NCBI GenBank assembly: GCA_015064295.1
Contig: SVSM01000014.1
Span: forward strand, 1-37,118
Direction: 5' to 3'
DNA length: 37,118 nt
Origin: Oscillospiraceae bacterium
GTDB lineage: Bacteria; Bacillota; Clostridia; Oscillospirales; CAG-272
Part shown: positions 29,136-36,200 of the stretch, piece after piece
Layout: each line of letters begins with the position of its first letter
Numbering within the stretch: the first letter of the stretch is position 1
Program-made: the position numbers and the translations under genes
Notes under the pieces: generated by a model
Database searches by the model: none
The model's input: the letters and a program-made list of their open reading frames with translations, nothing else
Told to the model about the DNA's origin: nothing

Positions 29136-30405
29136 AATATCGCTCGGTCTCGCGGGCGCCAACCGACGTAAGCAGACAGAGGCAGCTCGTATTACAAATG
29201 GCCATCAGCGATATTGATAAATCCGATATGTCCCATACGAAGGACGGCGCCATGACAGCGCCGAGAATACCCGTCGCACTGTATAAGAAAACGTACAGGC
29301 GGCGGGTTTTCGTTTTGGCGTTCAGATAGGTCAGGCACTCGCCTCCGTAATAGGCCCAGCAGACGGCCGAGGCAAGGGCATATACCGCAGAGGATATCGC
29401 GATAAAAGCACCGCCCCATTCCCCAACGTAGGAATAGGCCCGAACCGCCAGCTCCATGCCGTTATTACCCGTTCCTCCGGGATTCACGGTCAATACCACG
29501 AAGGCCGTCAGCGAGCAAAGAAGAATGGTATCCACAAACACCTCAAAGATCCCCCAAAACCCCTGGACCACCGGCTCGTTATCAGCGGAGGCGTGAGCAT
29601 AGGCGGCAGTGCCACAGCCGGCCTCGTTGGAAAGGATTCCCCGCGACGCGCCGTAGCGAAGGGCGTGACCAATCAAATAACCGCCTGTGCCACCTATCAC
29701 AGCCCCCGGGGCAAACGCCTCCGAAACAATCTGGCGGAGCACGCCCGGAAGGGCACATCGGTTAACGATCAGGATGGCCAGCGACAGAACCACGTATCCT
29801 AACGAAAGGACGGGTATGACCACCGAGGAAAACCGCGAAACACGGTCGACTCCCCCGCAAATCAGCAGAAGGATCAGGACGGTAAATACACCGCCCGTCA
29901 GCAGCTTGGGAACCGAAAAGCAGCCTGCCAGCGCCTCCGCCGCTGCAGAGCTCTGCACGATATTGCCAATGCCGAAGGATGACAGGATGATAATGCCCGC
30001 CATGATCGCGCCGAGCCATCGCTTTCCAAGCCCCTTTTCAATGTAGTATGAGGGACCGCCGTGCCCTCCCCTGCGAAAGCACATGGCGGTTACCACCTCC
30101 ACGTACTTGATGACCATGGCAAAAAAGGCGCAGACCCACATCCAAAATACTGCTCCCGCGCCGCCTGCTGAGATCGCGGCGGCCACTCCGGCAATATTTC
30201 CCACGCCCAGCGTCCCGGACAGGGCCACGCAGGCAGCGCGGAAGGAGGAACGACGCTTCCCGGGCTCACCAAGCATCGCTTTCAGGATCCGAAAGGGATG
30301 ACGGAGCAGAAAAAAGCGGTGCCGAATCAGAAAGTAGCACCCTGCCGCAATCAGAAGAACGGGAAGAATCGCACCAAAGACGCGATCGTTCAAAAATTTG
30401 AGCAT
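29065..30405 (-). CDS. Alanine/glycine:cation symporter (AGCS family)
   Basis: Inner-membrane Na+- or H+-coupled amino-acid importer of 446 residues with about eleven hydrophobic segments. AGCS signatures are ALSGTLGVGNIAGVAAAIS (unwound TM1), MWVCAFFAMVIKYVEVV, GGPSYYIEKGLG, and NEAGCGTAAYAHASADNEP. Start ATG 30405 follows GGGAGGA. The convergent hom gene ends inside it: the last roughly 23 residues (RYFSGKGPGQ onwards) are encoded antisense to hom codons. No terminator separates the two genes. No consensus promoter was found upstream, where the tRNA promoter of the other strand lies. Confidence 0.92.
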   Translation of the reverse strand: MLKFLNDRVFGAILPVLLIAAGCYFLIRHRFFLLRHPFRILKAMLGEPGKRRSSFRAACVALSGTLGVGNIAGVAAAISAGGAGAVFWMWVCAFFAMVIKYVEVVTAMCFRRGGHGGPSYYIEKGLGKRWLGAIMAGIIILSSFGIGNIVQSSAAAEALAGCFSVPKLLTGGVFTVLILLLICGGVDRVSRFSSVVIPVLSLGYVVLSLAILIVNRCALPGVLRQIVSEAFAPGAVIGGTGGYLIGHALRYGASRGILSNEAGCGTAAYAHASADNEPVVQGFWGIFEVFVDTILLCSLTAFVVLTVNPGGTGNNGMELAVRAYSYVGEWGGAFIAISSAVYALASAVCWAYYGGECLTYLNAKTKTRRLYVFLYSATGILGAVMAPSFVWDISDLSISLMAICNTSCLCLLTSVGARETERYFSGKGPGQAPWRQILRPHREGRS

Positions 30406-30431
30406 AAATCCTCCCTTTTTTTAAAAAACTC

Positions 30432-30460
30432 TTGCTTTTTATTACCAAATGTGGTATGAT
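30432..30460 (+). promoter_or_regulatory. Promoter of the tRNA-Leu/tRNA-Gly pair
   Basis: TTGCTT (30432-30437), 17-bp spacer ending TGG (extended -10), TATGAT (30455-30460), about 50 bp upstream of tRNA-Leu. Confidence 0.7.
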
Positions 30461-30508
30461 GAGTCGTGTTCGGTCATACTAAAGGTATTGGAACGAGCAT
30501 ATAAATAT

Positions 30509-30595
30509 GCCGGAATGATGGAATTGGCAGACGTGCTGGACTCAAAATCCAGTGGTAGCGATACCGTGCGGGTTCGACCCCCGCTTCCGGCACCA
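30509..30595 (+). tRNA. tRNA-Leu (anticodon CAA)
   Basis: Type II tRNA of 87 nt with acceptor GCCGGAA and 3' TTCCGGC plus A and encoded CCA. Anticodon stem CTGGA/TCCAG surrounds CTCAAAA (anticodon CAA). A long variable arm and T-arm GGGTTCGACCC are present. Only 3 nt separate it from tRNA-Gly. Confidence 0.95.
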
Positions 30596-30598
30596 TTT

Positions 30599-30672
30599 GC
30601 AAATGTAGTTCAATGGCAGAACACCAGCTTCCCAAGCTGGTCACGCGGGTTCGATTCCCGTCATTTGCTCCA
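30599..30672 (+). tRNA. tRNA-Gly (anticodon CCC)
   Basis: A 74-nt cloverleaf: acceptor GCAAATG with CATTTGC, anticodon stem CCAGC/GCTGG around TTCCCAA (anticodon CCC), T-arm GGGTTCGATTCCC and encoded TCCA end. The last 16 nt (30657-30672) are repeated twice more downstream as part of a tandem array. Confidence 0.95.
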
Positions 30673-30930
30673 ATGAAAAAGCCACCCACAGGGTGGTTTT
30701 TTTCATTGGAATGATTCCGATTGAGGGGAATCGAACCCAACTCGATCTCCCGTCATTTGCTCCAATGAAAAAGCCACCCACAGGGTGGTTTTTTCATTGG
30801 AATGATTCCGATTGAGGGGAATCGAACCCAACTCGATCTCCCGTCATTTGCTCCAATGAAAAAGCCACCCACAGGGTGGTTTTTTCATTGGAATGATTCC
30901 GATTGAGGGGAATCGAACCCAACTTGATCT
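30657..30930. repeat. Three tandem 91-92 bp units carrying a tRNA-Gly tail and terminator
   Basis: Units run 30657-30748 (92 bp), 30749-30839 (91 bp) and 30840-30930 (91 bp). They differ only by one T in the terminator run and one C/T near the end of unit 3. Each begins with the last 16 nt of tRNA-Gly (CCCGTCATTTGCTCCA), continues through the terminator palindrome, and ends with a segment whose minus strand reads like a tRNA T-arm (GGGTTCGATTCCC). Unit 1 includes the real tRNA 3' end. The spacer from 30931 to 31030 shows only a weak -10 for the next gene. Confidence 0.93.
30670..30709. terminator. Terminator of the tRNA pair, extended palindrome
   Basis: The tRNA CCA end opens a nearly 40-bp palindrome: CCAATGAAAAA, stem GCCACCC/GGGTGG(T), ACA loop, then T7 CATTGG. 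It is symmetric enough to work on both strands. Two further copies occur in the tandem repeat. Confidence 0.9.
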
Positions 30931-31030
30931 CTTTTTTCTTGCTTCTTCTGGTTTTTAGCATCATGCCTACGCCCCTCCTGTCATATTCCCAGGACCTGTC
31001 CCATAGAATAGGGTTGTGGAGGTGAACAAA

Positions 31031-31594
31031 ATGGAACCAAAAAACCGAATGGAGCTCACAGCCTGGATCGGCTTTCTCTTTACGTCACTCGCCGGCACCT
31101 TGCTTCACTTTGCCTTTGCCGCCTCGGGCGGCAACACCCTCGTTGGCGCCTTTACACCGGTCAACGAAAGCATATGGGAGCATTTGAAGCTCCTGCTCTT
31201 CCCTACGATTCTGTACGCTATCCTTGAATATTTTATATACGGCAAGAATTGTCCCTCATTTTTTGCAGGAAAGATCTACGCCGTGTTTCTCGGGATGCTC
31301 TTGATTGTTTGCGGATATTATACCTATACCGGTATCATCGGACAGCGCTTCGTTGCCGTCGACATTGGGCTGTTTTTCGTGGCGGCGGCCCTGACGGCGT
31401 TTTTTTCCTACCGCTTCTGTCAAAGCAGTTCCCTGGCCGGCGACAGCAAAAGCATCGCCGCCCTGCTTCTCTTGACCGTTACCATCCTCTGCTTTATCTA
31501 TTTCACCTTCCATCCCCCGATGCTGGAGCTTTTCCGCGACCCCGTTACCGATGATTTCGGTATCACCGGTGCCCTTCGGTACGGCTTATATTAA
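31031..31594 (+). CDS. Membrane protein, DUF6512-like
   Basis: A 187-residue integral membrane protein of unknown function with about five hydrophobic segments. The segment GAFTPVNESIWEHLKLLLFP (about residues 40-59) is the recognisable hallmark of a Firmicutes family of small membrane proteins annotated as DUF6512. A conserved Asn-Glu-Ser and Trp-Glu-His in a membrane-edge position suggest a polar functional site. The frame opens at GTG 31016, but GGAGG at 31018-31022 correctly serves ATG 31031. A weak TAGAAT (31004-31009) may be its -10. Confidence 0.7.
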   Translation: MEPKNRMELTAWIGFLFTSLAGTLLHFAFAASGGNTLVGAFTPVNESIWEHLKLLLFPTILYAILEYFIYGKNCPSFFAGKIYAVFLGMLLIVCGYYTYTGIIGQRFVAVDIGLFFVAAALTAFFSYRFCQSSSLAGDSKSIAALLLLTVTILCFIYFTFHPPMLELFRDPVTDDFGITGALRYGLY

Positions 31595-31598
31595 GGCA

Positions 31599-31640
31599 AA
31601 ACGCCCCCGCGTGCCGCTTTGGCGGCACGCGGGGGCGTTT
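31599..31640. terminator. Bidirectional terminator between the DUF6512-like gene and nrdR
   Basis: A perfect 19-bp stem (31599-31617 with 31622-31640) and 4-nt loop TTTG, GC-rich in the middle with AAA/TTT ends, between convergent genes. Confidence 0.9.
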
Positions 31641-31649
31641 CATCCTATA

Positions 31650-32123
31650 TCAAACGGTCTCGACCTTTTCCTTTTTCAGCTCATTCAGCTCCGCCATGAA
31701 GGTCTCCACGTCCTTAAATTCGCGGTACACCGAAGCGAAGCGCACGTAGGATACGTCGTCCAGCTCCTTCAGCTTTTCCATGACCAAATGCCCGATCTCG
31801 GTGGAACGGAACTCGGTTTTCAGAGTATTCTTCAGCTCGGCCTCGATCTCGTCCACGATCTGACTGATCTGGGCGGTGGTCACAGGGCGCTTATAGCAAG
31901 CCTGAAGCAAGCCGGTTAGAATCTTATTCCGATCAAAAAGCTGAAGTGAGTTGTCCTTTTTAATCACGACCAGCGGCACGTTGTTGGCGAGGTCGTAGGT
32001 CTCATAGGTGGTAAAGCGGTTCTTGCACTGCAGACATTCTCTACGTCTGCGGATTCCTGTACCTTCGGTGGGACGGGAATCGACGACCTTACTGTCGACG
32101 TAACCGCAAAGGGGACATTTCAT
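31650..32123 (-). CDS. nrdR: Transcriptional repressor NrdR
   Basis: Nucleotide-sensing repressor of ribonucleotide reductase genes. The 157-residue length is typical. The N-terminal zinc ribbon uses Cys3, Cys6, Cys30 and Cys33 (KCPLCGY ... ECLQCKNRFTTYE) with the basic GIRRRRE that touches DNA. An ATP-cone domain (about residues 46-136, VVIKKDNSLQLFDRNKILTGL) binds ATP/dATP. Start ATG 32123 follows AAAGGAAG. No nrd genes are in the window, so it acts in trans. Confidence 0.97.
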   Translation of the reverse strand: MKCPLCGYVDSKVVDSRPTEGTGIRRRRECLQCKNRFTTYETYDLANNVPLVVIKKDNSLQLFDRNKILTGLLQACYKRPVTTAQISQIVDEIEAELKNTLKTEFRSTEIGHLVMEKLKELDDVSYVRFASVYREFKDVETFMAELNELKKEKVETV

Positions 32124-32154
32124 AGCATGAGCTTCCTTTCATGGTGGTACCAAC

Positions 32155-32183
32155 ATTATACCATAGGTAAACGAAAATGTAAA
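32155..32183 (-). promoter_or_regulatory. Promoter of nrdR
   Basis: Minus-strand TTTACA (32183-32178), 17-bp spacer ending TGG, TATAAT (32160-32155). Confidence 0.85.
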
Positions 32184-32213
32184 CACCTTTTTTGTCGATG
32201 ATGGTTGGATTCG

Positions 32214-32242
32214 TTGACATTTTTTTCGCTTCGTGTTACAAT
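32214..32242 (+). promoter_or_regulatory. Promoter of the AIM24-family gene
   Basis: TTGACA (32214-32219), 17-bp spacer, TACAAT (32237-32242). It is divergent from the nrdR promoter 30 bp away. The roughly 85-nt leader contains a CCCGCA-TCTT-GCGGG hairpin. Confidence 0.85.
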
Positions 32243-32336
32243 AAAACGAGAGAGTCATGCGCGCCACAGTGTGCATTTTCTTGAGGATCCCGTCCCACAT
32301 CCCGCATCTTGCGGGCGAACCCGAAAGGAGAAGACT

Positions 32337-33017
32337 ATGCAGTACAAAATCGAAGGAACGCCGTTACCGGTGGTGATCTGTCACCTAAATGCAGGGGAGC
32401 AGATGATCACCGAGCGCGGCAGCATGAGCTGGATGAGCCCCAACATGAAGATGGAGACCACCTCAAACGGCGGCATCGGCAAGGCTTTTGGCCGGATGTT
32501 CGCGGGGGAAGCCCTCTTCCAGAACCGCTACACCGCCATGGGCGGGGATGGCATAATCGCCTTCGCCTCCAGTTTTCCCGGCTCCATTCTGCCGGTGGAG
32601 ATCACGCCCGATAAGCCCGTGATCGTGCAAAAGCGCGCCTTTCTCGCTTCCACCACCGGCGTGACCCTTTCGGTCTTTTTCCAGAAGAAGATCGGAGCGG
32701 GACTCTTCGGCGGCGAGGGCTTTATCATGCAAAAGCTCTCGGGGCAAGGCATCGCCTTCATTGAGATCGACGGTCACGCCGTGGAATACGATCTGGCTCC
32801 CGGCCAGGAGCTGATCGTGGACACCGGCTATCTTGCCAAGATGGACGCCACCTGCACGATGGACATCGTATCGGTACCCGGACTTAAAAATATGCTTTTT
32901 GGCGGAGAGGGCATCTTCAATACCGTCATCAAGGGACCGGGGCACGTCACCCTTCAGACCATGCCGATCCATAGCGTGGCCGGTGCGATCAGCCCCTATA
33001 TCGTTTCTTCCAAATAA
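32337..33017 (+). CDS. AIM24 / TIGR00266 family protein
   Basis: A 226-residue soluble protein of the widespread AIM24 family (beta-helical/jelly-roll fold related to tryptophan RNA-binding attenuator-like proteins). No biochemical role is established for bacterial members. Family pattern: LNAGEQMITERGSMSWMSPNM at the N-terminus, GGIGKAFGRMFAGEALFQNRYTA, FPGSILPVEI, KKIGAGLFGGEGFIMQKLSG and a final HSVAGAISPYI. Start ATG 32337 follows AAAGGAG; the longer frame begins at 32205, upstream of the promoter. Monocistronic with its own terminator. Confidence 0.9.
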   Translation: MQYKIEGTPLPVVICHLNAGEQMITERGSMSWMSPNMKMETTSNGGIGKAFGRMFAGEALFQNRYTAMGGDGIIAFASSFPGSILPVEITPDKPVIVQKRAFLASTTGVTLSVFFQKKIGAGLFGGEGFIMQKLSGQGIAFIEIDGHAVEYDLAPGQELIVDTGYLAKMDATCTMDIVSVPGLKNMLFGGEGIFNTVIKGPGHVTLQTMPIHSVAGAISPYIVSSK

Positions 33018-33022
33018 CAGAA

Positions 33023-33053
33023 GGCCGTCTCCCAAAAGGAGACGGCCGCTTTT
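33023..33053 (+). terminator. Terminator between the AIM24-family gene and the LysM-GH18 gene
   Basis: GGCCGTCTCC (33023-33032) pairs perfectly with 33038-33047 around CAAAA, followed by GCTTTTA. It touches the stop of the convergent gene. Confidence 0.82.
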
Positions 33054-34332
33054 ATGCATTCTGTTGAAGCTCAAAGGTTCCGTTCAGCACCCGATAGAGC
33101 TGAGGAAAATACCGCATGATATTCCAAATAGAAATGCCGGCAAGGTCGTATCGTTCCACCAATCGAAGCTTCTCCTCCACGCTTTCGGCATTTTCAAACC
33201 AGACCACGTGAGGCGTCCCTTCCCTCGTATAGTTGTAAAAGGGCGCCTTGGCGGTGCGGTCAAACTGAATGTCTACCCTCTCCTCCGCCGCCTGCTCAAC
33301 CGCAGCCACGTTTCCGATCCCCTGTGCCTCGGTCTGCCCCTGAACGAAGGGGAGTGGCCAGTCATAGCCGTAGTTTGGGACGCCGAGAAGGATCTTATCG
33401 CTTGGAATCTCGGTGACGGCGTACTGAACGACCCTTTCCACCGAGGGGAGGGGCGCCACCGCTCCGGGAGGGCCGAATTTATACCCCCATTCGTAGGTCA
33501 TGAGGATCACGTAATCGGCCACCGCCCCAATACCGCCGTAATCGTGTCCCTCATAGAGAAGCCCCGGCTGATCGCCGGAGGTCTTGGGCGCAAGGGCAAC
33601 GAACAGCAGGTAGCCCTCAGCCGCCAAGGCCTGCTTCAGCCGCGTCAAAAACTGCACGTAACCCGCTGCTTCCTCGCGGCTCAGATACTCAAAATCGACC
33701 TCAACGCCGCGGTAACCCTTCTCGCGAACCGTAGTCATAAGATTGTTGATTAGGGTCTCCTGTGCGGCAGGATCAGCAAATAACCGCCCCGACAGTTGAT
33801 TGTTAAAAACGCCCTCGTCGGTCAGCGTTGAAATCAGCAGCAGGGCGCCGACACCGTAGCTTTTGGCAATATCCAGCACCGTTTCGTCCTGCTCGGGAAT
33901 CAGGCTGCCGTCCTCCCGAAAGCCGTAGGTGAACACGGTTATGTAGGTTAGATACGGGAGGGTAGCCCGCAGAACGCTCTCATCGATAAAGGGATACAGA
34001 TAGCCGTTTACCGCGATTGGCCCTCCCGCTTCCCCTTCAAGGGTGATGGCAAGCGTCTGTCCCGGATAGATCTGCGGTACGCCTCGCAGGGCCGGGTTGT
34101 TCCGCAGAAGCTCGTTTATCGAGATCCCGGTCTGTTGCGAAACGGAATAGAGGGAGTCGCCCTGCTGTACCGTATAGGTCTGAGCGGTCGGCAAAATGAC
34201 GAGCTGTTGTCCCGGCACCAGGATCTGCTCGGGCGTCAGCCCGTTATCCGACAGCAATCTTGTCAGGGGGACGCCGAAGGCCGCCGCAATGGTGGAGGGC
34301 GTATCGCCGGATGTTACGGTATATATGGTCAT
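33052..34332 (-). CDS. LysM-GH18 spore cortex/peptidoglycan hydrolase (SleL/YaaH-like)
   Basis: A 426-residue protein with two N-terminal LysM peptidoglycan-binding repeats (about residues 2-47, YTVTSGDTPSTIAAAFGV, and 52-97, YTVQQGDSLYSVSQQTGI) followed by a GH18-type barrel. The catalytic segment is YRGVEVDFEYLS, in which the DxE acid/base pair of GH18 is seen; WGYKFGPPGAVAP and LAGISIWNIMRY are also typical of SleL. Characterised relatives are spore-associated N-acetylglucosaminidases that cut cortex during germination. There is no signal peptide, as in YaaH/SleL, which reach the spore from the mother cell. Start ATG 34332 follows AAAGGAA. The promoter is not a clear sigma-A type. Confidence 0.88.
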   Translation of the reverse strand: MTIYTVTSGDTPSTIAAAFGVPLTRLLSDNGLTPEQILVPGQQLVILPTAQTYTVQQGDSLYSVSQQTGISINELLRNNPALRGVPQIYPGQTLAITLEGEAGGPIAVNGYLYPFIDESVLRATLPYLTYITVFTYGFREDGSLIPEQDETVLDIAKSYGVGALLLISTLTDEGVFNNQLSGRLFADPAAQETLINNLMTTVREKGYRGVEVDFEYLSREEAAGYVQFLTRLKQALAAEGYLLFVALAPKTSGDQPGLLYEGHDYGGIGAVADYVILMTYEWGYKFGPPGAVAPLPSVERVVQYAVTEIPSDKILLGVPNYGYDWPLPFVQGQTEAQGIGNVAAVEQAAEERVDIQFDRTAKAPFYNYTREGTPHVVWFENAESVEEKLRLVERYDLAGISIWNIMRYFPQLYRVLNGTFELQQNA

Positions 34333-34420
34333 AACGGTTTCCTTTCAATACGTACTAATACAGTATATTCCTTTCTCCTCACGGGGACACCGTCGTAATT
34401 TGTTAAATTTTATCATACGG

Positions 34421-34449
34421 TTGATTTCTTTCCCACAATGTGGTAGAAT
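34421..34449 (+). promoter_or_regulatory. Promoter of the membrane protein pair
   Basis: TTGATT (34421-34426), 17-bp spacer ending TGG, TAGAAT (34444-34449). Predicted transcript start about 34456. Confidence 0.75.
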
Positions 34450-34517
34450 AAACGTGGCGTTTTGGATCTCCGTCATAGTTTCCCGTTTTTTCGCATACAC
34501 TGTGACGGTGATGAAAT

Positions 34518-35057
34518 GTGAAAACAAAAATCAAATTATGGCTCTTTTTCGGATTTCTATACTTGTTCGGAGCCTTTTTCTCTGCGGGATTGACCTTTTC
34601 CTACGACGTTTCCCTTTTGTTCGATCCTGCCGATCTGGCCTATCTTTCCCTGTCTTTTTCCGACTACGTTTTGCTGACCTGCCGCTTCCTTAAGCCCCTG
34701 CTGGTCATGTTTCTGTCCGCCTTTACCCTTTTCTCCTCCGCCGTCAGCGGAACGGCCTGCCTGTTCGTCGGGTTTCTTGTAGGAGAGGTGGTGATGCGGT
34801 ACTGTCTTTCGCCTCTGACACCCTTTACTCATGCGGCGGCTCTTGTCTTTCTGTTTGGATACGGAGCGCTCTTTACCGTCTTTTCGTCTCTTGCAGCCCT
34901 CTACCGCAGCACCTTAAAGAGCATGGCCCCCGATCCCAAGCTCGTTCTGCGGGATCCCAAGGCCCTCTCCCTTCTTTACAATCTGCTCTCGGTCTGCGCC
35001 ATCGCCATGACGCTTTCTGCCGCCCTTTATTTTTTCTTTTTCTATTTCCCGCTTTGA
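34518..35057 (+). CDS. Hypothetical membrane protein
   Basis: A 179-residue integral membrane protein not confidently recognised. Hydrophobic segments occur at about residues 8-27, 54-75, 79-92, 103-125 and 157-177, with a short external loop SYDVSLLFDPADLAY. Architecture and length resemble SpoIIM-type stage II sporulation proteins, but I see no decisive motif. The start is GTG 34518 with a weak GGTGAT upstream; longer in-frame options do not exist. It is followed 50 bp later by the YesL-like gene and probably shares its transcript. Confidence 0.6.
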   Translation: MKTKIKLWLFFGFLYLFGAFFSAGLTFSYDVSLLFDPADLAYLSLSFSDYVLLTCRFLKPLLVMFLSAFTLFSSAVSGTACLFVGFLVGEVVMRYCLSPLTPFTHAAALVFLFGYGALFTVFSSLAALYRSTLKSMAPDPKLVLRDPKALSLLYNLLSVCAIAMTLSAALYFFFFYFPL

Positions 35058-35106
35058 TCTGCAAAATACGTTGGCTTTCTCGGGAAGGCCGAAAGGATGT
35101 TTTACC

Positions 35107-36138
35107 TTGGCTACCAAAAAGAATAACAAAAACAAACGCCACCTTCTTTACGACATATTCAATCCCCGTGGAAACGGCAAGGGTTTGACCAAGGAGGAGA
35201 TCGCTCAGCCCCGTACCCTGAGCCGCTTCTTCCGCTTCTATTCAACGCATTTTAATACGATGTTCGTTCTGAACCTCTTTGCCTTTCTCGGCAACTTCCC
35301 GCTGCTCTTCGGTATGTACGCCCTGACGGGAGCGCTCAACATCAACTCCTCTGCCCCTGCATCCTCTCTGTTTGCTCCCCTTTACGGTGCCATGCAGTTT
35401 GAGGGACAGAACCCCGTGACCGCCGCTCTCTTCGGTATCCACGGTATGCAGGCTCCGATCTCCATGCCCACCAAGGCGACCTACGTCTTTTTCGGGCTTA
35501 CGCTTCTCGTGTTCTTTACCTTCGGTCTTGTCAACCTGTCCACCTACTACGTGATGCGTAATATCGTCAAGGGCGAGCCCTCCATGTTCCTTTCTGACGT
35601 GAAATACGCCATTAAGCGCAACTGGAAGCAGGGCATGCTGCTGGGAATTCTCGATCTTCTCTTTATTTGTATCATAATCTACGACCTTTTGATCTTCCGT
35701 CTCAGCACCGGCTCCTTCTACAGCTTCCTCTTTGGCGTGATGCTGATCGTAGCGATGCTCTACTCCATGATGCGTTACTATATGTATATCATGCTGGTAA
35801 CCTTTGATCTGTCCCTCTGGAAGATCCTGAAAAACGCCTTTATTTTCTCGATCCTGGGCTTTAAGCGTAACATCGTGGCTTTTCTTGCTACGATTGCCGT
35901 CTGGGTCATCGATTACGTGATCCTGAATACCTTCTTCCCTCTCGGCGTGATTCTTCCCATTCTGTTCCTTGTGTCCCTGACAAACTTCATGGGCATCTAC
36001 GCCGCCTACCCCAAGGTCAAGGAGATCATGATCGATCCCTACTACGTCAGCGACAACGTCGGCGCCCGCAAGCGCACCGATCCCCCGGAGGAATCGGAGA
36101 ATGCTGACGAGGAGCCTATCTTCGTCGATAGGGGCTAA
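35107..36138 (+). CDS. YesL-like (DUF624) membrane protein
   Basis: A 343-residue protein with five to six hydrophobic segments. The pattern of GLVNLSTYYVMRNIVKGEPSMFLSDVKYAIKRNWKQGMLLG followed by membrane helices resembles the YesL/DUF624 family, whose members are often near sugar ABC transporters but have no proven function. It starts with a basic Lys/Asn-rich head and ends with an acidic tail (PPEESENADEEPIF). Start TTG 35107 with AAAGGA upstream is preferred over 35071, which has no ribosome binding site. No sugar transporter is adjacent here. Confidence 0.75.
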   Translation: MATKKNNKNKRHLLYDIFNPRGNGKGLTKEEIAQPRTLSRFFRFYSTHFNTMFVLNLFAFLGNFPLLFGMYALTGALNINSSAPASSLFAPLYGAMQFEGQNPVTAALFGIHGMQAPISMPTKATYVFFGLTLLVFFTFGLVNLSTYYVMRNIVKGEPSMFLSDVKYAIKRNWKQGMLLGILDLLFICIIIYDLLIFRLSTGSFYSFLFGVMLIVAMLYSMMRYYMYIMLVTFDLSLWKILKNAFIFSILGFKRNIVAFLATIAVWVIDYVILNTFFPLGVILPILFLVSLTNFMGIYAAYPKVKEIMIDPYYVSDNVGARKRTDPPEESENADEEPIFVDRG

Positions 36139-36145
36139 CCCCTCC

Positions 36146-36181
36146 ATCGCCCGGCGGTCACCCTCCGGGCGATACGATTTT
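36146..36181 (+). terminator. Possible terminator after the YesL-like gene
   Basis: ATCGCCCGG (36146-36154) pairs with CCGGGCGAT (36165-36173), then ACGATTTTCT. It lies only 20 bp before the next start codon, so it may attenuate rather than fully separate the genes. Confidence 0.55.
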
Positions 36182-36200
36182 CTAAAGCCGTGAGGTCAAT

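Noticed and set aside
30657..30930. CRISPR array
   Set aside because: The units are contiguous 91-92 bp tandem copies without unique spacers, they contain a tRNA tail and terminator, and no cas genes are near.
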